A stretch of DNA of 35,723 nucleotides, from assembly GCA_002868865.1 (NCBI GenBank), contig PKUC01000109.1:1-35723 (forward strand), read 5' to 3'. The notes below the pieces were generated by a model that saw only the letters and a list, made by a program, of their open reading frames with translations, did no database searches and was not told where the DNA came from. A program made the position numbers and the translations under genes. Origin of the DNA: Desulfuromonas sp. GTDB taxonomy: Bacteria > Desulfobacterota > Desulfuromonadia > Desulfuromonadales > Geopsychrobacteraceae. How positions within the stretch are numbered: position 1 is the first letter of the stretch; every line of letters starts with the position of its first letter. This document shows positions 33,358-35,723 of the stretch, one piece after another.

Positions 33358-35723
33358 ATGCCTCAAACAACATCGACCGTGACCGTCAGTGCTGTATTTG
33401 GAAAAGCATTTATCAAACAGCCCGACGGAACACTGACACCGCTTCAGGCCGGGGATATCCTACCCGCTGGAACCGATATCATCGCAACTCCCGGGGGGCG
33501 TGTCGAGCTCGACTTCGGCAACGGGACAGCAGCAACGGTCCACCCTCTGGAGATGGTCATGCCGACCACCGCCCAAGCCGACGAACTCGGCACAGGCAAC
33601 ACAACAGTCGATCGCGGCGACAATACCATTTTAAGCGAGGGGTTCAATTCCAGCTCCACAGGCAGAATCGCCAGTGTCAGTCGCGCAGGATCGGGCAAAG
33701 ATGACGGCAACAACTTTGTCCGCATCATGCGCATCACCGAAGAGACCGACATTGCAACCCTCGGCTTTGACCCTCTCATCCGTGTCACCGAAATTGTCGA
33801 CGACGAAGCGCTGCCCCCCCTCGCGACGGAACCATCCAGCAACGAAAATCCATCAGCAGAGAACACAATCACCATTGAACCCCCTGCTGATACCGCCAAC
33901 CCCATACCCGTCCTGACAATCGATGATAGCTCCGTCGAAGAGGGCTCCGGCGTCACCTTCACCGTCACACTGTCAGAGTCCAGCCAAGACTTCCGTGTTT
34001 TCTTCTCAACCACGGTAGCGGGTTCAGCAGAAGCAGAGGATATCTCGCCCCTGGTGGTTAAAGATAGTTCCGGCGTTGTCATCCCTGTCAATACCGATGG
34101 CAGCTACACCGTGCCGGCCGGAGAAACTGGCCTGACAGTCACCGTCCCAACGGTCGACGATAGCGCCTATGAAGGCACCGAGACCTTTGAACTCACCGGC
34201 AAAACCGAGTTCATGTCCGGCGCCACAACCGCTACGGGCACAATAATCGATGATGGTACCGGCATCGAGGGCGATGATCCCGGTGACGACAGCGACGACG
34301 ATTCTCCAACCCTGTCGATCGACGATGTCACCGTCGCAGAAGGTGGCGGAGCAGTTTTTAACGTAACTGTCTCCGAAGCCGAAGCCCCCTACAACGTCAC
34401 ATTCAACACATCGGTCACCGGCAGCGCCGAAACAGACGATATTTCGGCCCTGGTCGTCAAGGACAGCTCAGGCACAATCATTCCCCCCAACACCGACGGC
34501 AGCTACACCGTCCCCGCCGGAGAAACCGGCCTGACTGTCACCGTCCCGACCATTGATGACGAGACCCCTGAAGGTAATGAAACCTTTGAACTCACCGGCA
34601 AAACAGAGTTCATGGCAACTGAGGCCGGTGGAACGGGAACCATTATCGATTCAACCCCGTCAACCATCAGTGTCGACAAGGTGACCGTTGTTGAGAGTGC
34701 CGGTCTTTCGGCTCAAACCTTCATCATCAGTGCGCCGGGTGGACTGGTCTCATTGACCGTCGCAGGGACAGTCATTGCCGTCGAAAACCTAGTCAACAGC
34801 GGCACCACTCCGATTTCCATTGCCACCACCGAAGGTCAGATCACCATCAACGGCTACAACACCACAACTGGCGTTGTCAGTTACGATTATGGCCCGACAG
34901 GAGCCCGTAAGGATCACAGCGGCGGCGATACCTCCATTCTAGACAGCTTTACCCTCTCGGTCACAGATTCCGGTGGAGGAACCGTTACCGACAATCTCGA
35001 CATCATGATCACCGATACGGCTCCTGTCGCCAGTGCCGATATCGACAGCGTCACTGAAGATGCCGCCGATGAAGCCGATGACAGTGATGCCACCACCACC
35101 AATATTCTCGGTAATGTCATCACTGGGATCAGTGGAGGAACAGCCGATACTTTAGGGGCCGATTCGACCACCGTCACCGGTGTTGCGGCAGGAACTCCGG
35201 CCAGTGCCTCAGGCAGTGTCGCAAATAATGTTTCAGGGACCTACGGAACCCTCAACATCGCTGCCAACGGCGGCTACACCTACACCCTCGATAACACCAA
35301 TGCCACGGTCAACGCCCTCGATGCCGGAGACTCGTTGACCGATACCTTTACCTATACGGTCACGGACGCAGATGGCGACACCAGTAGCGCCACCGTCACC
35401 ATCACCGTCTCGGGAACCGAAGACGCACCGACCATCACAGGAACAAGTAGCGGGTCCGTCCAGGAGGACACCACCCTCTCCACCGGCGGCAGCTTGAGTA
35501 CCGCAGATGCCGACGGCGTCGATACGCCGACTTTCACGGCGCAGGCCGGAACGGCGGGGACCTACGGAACGTTCACCCTCGACGCGGCCGGAGCCTGGAC
35601 CTATACCCTTGATAACGCCGCGGCCCAGACCATCGCCGGGGGAGCGGCGGTCGATGAGACCTTCACCGCCACCGCAACGACGGCCGATGGAGAGTCCGTC
35701 TCTCAGACCGTCACCATCACCGT
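33358..35723 (+). CDS. Giant surface adhesin with LapA/BapA-type retention module, partial at 3' end
   Basis: The frame is open from ATG 33358 (GAGGAG five bases upstream) to the window edge, 788 codons without a stop. Residues 1-110 form a retention module as in LapA/BapA-type adhesins (SAVFGKAFIKQPDGTLTPLQ, then AGDILPAGTDIIATPGG), which keeps the N-terminus plugged in the outer-membrane exporter. Two Calx-beta-like repeats follow (about 182-300 and 319-430), split by an Asp-rich linker at 302-318 that could bind calcium. After a segment of unclear type (about 435-560) come VCBS-type repeats with SGTYGTLNIAANGGYTYTLD and AGTYGTFTLDAAGAWTYTLD. There is no N-terminal signal peptide, consistent with type I secretion by a C-terminal signal outside the window. 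Expression is probably controlled by the GEMM-I riboswitch upstream. Confidence 0.88.
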   Translation, partial: MPQTTSTVTVSAVFGKAFIKQPDGTLTPLQAGDILPAGTDIIATPGGRVELDFGNGTAATVHPLEMVMPTTAQADELGTGNTTVDRGDNTILSEGFNSSSTGRIASVSRAGSGKDDGNNFVRIMRITEETDIATLGFDPLIRVTEIVDDEALPPLATEPSSNENPSAENTITIEPPADTANPIPVLTIDDSSVEEGSGVTFTVTLSESSQDFRVFFSTTVAGSAEAEDISPLVVKDSSGVVIPVNTDGSYTVPAGETGLTVTVPTVDDSAYEGTETFELTGKTEFMSGATTATGTIIDDGTGIEGDDPGDDSDDDSPTLSIDDVTVAEGGGAVFNVTVSEAEAPYNVTFNTSVTGSAETDDISALVVKDSSGTIIPPNTDGSYTVPAGETGLTVTVPTIDDETPEGNETFELTGKTEFMATEAGGTGTIIDSTPSTISVDKVTVVESAGLSAQTFIISAPGGLVSLTVAGTVIAVENLVNSGTTPISIATTEGQITINGYNTTTGVVSYDYGPTGARKDHSGGDTSILDSFTLSVTDSGGGTVTDNLDIMITDTAPVASADIDSVTEDAADEADDSDATTTNILGNVITGISGGTADTLGADSTTVTGVAAGTPASASGSVANNVSGTYGTLNIAANGGYTYTLDNTNATVNALDAGDSLTDTFTYTVTDADGDTSSATVTITVSGTEDAPTITGTSSGSVQEDTTLSTGGSLSTADADGVDTPTFTAQAGTAGTYGTFTLDAAGAWTYTLDNAAAQTIAGGAAVDETFTATATTADGESVSQTVTIT
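34039..34614 (+). repeat. Pair of near-identical Calx-beta-like coding repeats
   Basis: Copies at 34039-34215 and 34438-34614 are spaced 399 bases apart (133 codons). The two 59-residue stretches are identical at 50 positions, including the phrase SYTVPAGETGLTVTVPT. They belong to the adhesin reading frame and probably arose by recent in-frame duplication. Confidence 0.9.

Noticed and set aside
34039-35723. Repeats in the adhesin read as a CRISPR or satellite array
   Set aside because: Periods are whole codons within an open frame and the copies encode known adhesin repeat types.

Overview
The window is a chromosomal stretch with moderately high GC content from a Gram-negative, diderm bacterium, most likely a member of the Desulfuromonadia (the Geobacter/Desulfuromonas/Pelobacter group). 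That assignment is an inference from gene content: a strongly expressed succinyl-CoA:acetate CoA-transferase as used in anaerobic acetate oxidation, an Mla lipid-transport operon, BamD, an MSHA-type type IV pilus locus, and a GEMM-I riboswitch carrying the base typical of the cGAMP-sensing variants best known from Geobacter relatives. No insertion sequence, CRISPR array or prophage is visible.

Positions 1-8,300 are mostly housekeeping. The 3' end of the translation factor gene ettA (+) faces, across a bidirectional terminator, a minus-strand run: an M16C peptidase, rlmKL, a HIT hydrolase and a large PilZ-domain protein. A tRNA-Pro(UGG) gene with its own terminator follows (8,368-8,486). From 8,514 to 13,577 a tightly packed minus-strand operon encodes a TerB-like protein, the methyltransferase MnmM, the lipid-transport proteins MlaE, MlaF, MlaD, MlaA and MlaC, and a lone cyclic-nucleotide-binding-domain protein translationally coupled to mlaC. 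The fluoride channel gene fluC lies upstream and diverges from bamD. The CoA-transferase gene follows with a good sigma-70-type promoter, a strong ribosome binding site and a terminator.

Positions 17,075-32,810 hold an MSHA pilus locus split into two converging arms. The plus arm is mshQ-C-D-O-P (tip or minor pilins). The minus arm starts at mshI and runs through the PilN-like gene, mshJ, K, L, M, N, E, G and a minor pilin gene to the major pilin gene mshA. The arms meet at a 15-bp-stem bidirectional terminator. MshI appears to start at a CTG codon.

Divergent from mshI, a leader containing a GEMM-I aptamer (33,091-33,192) and an intrinsic terminator precedes a giant secreted adhesin gene (33,358 to beyond the window). 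The adhesin has a LapA/BapA-type retention module, two near-identical Calx-beta-like repeats and VCBS-type repeats. The aptamer has A at the position equivalent to G20 of the Vibrio Vc2 riboswitch, which points to 3',3'-cGAMP rather than c-di-GMP.

Taken together, the right half looks like a surface-attachment module under nucleotide second-messenger control: MshE has a c-di-GMP-binding-type N-terminal domain, and the adjacent adhesin has a GEMM-I leader. A PilZ protein sits about 22 kb upstream of mshE. The most interesting element is the putative cGAMP-type riboswitch in front of a giant adhesin next to an MSHA pilus locus.
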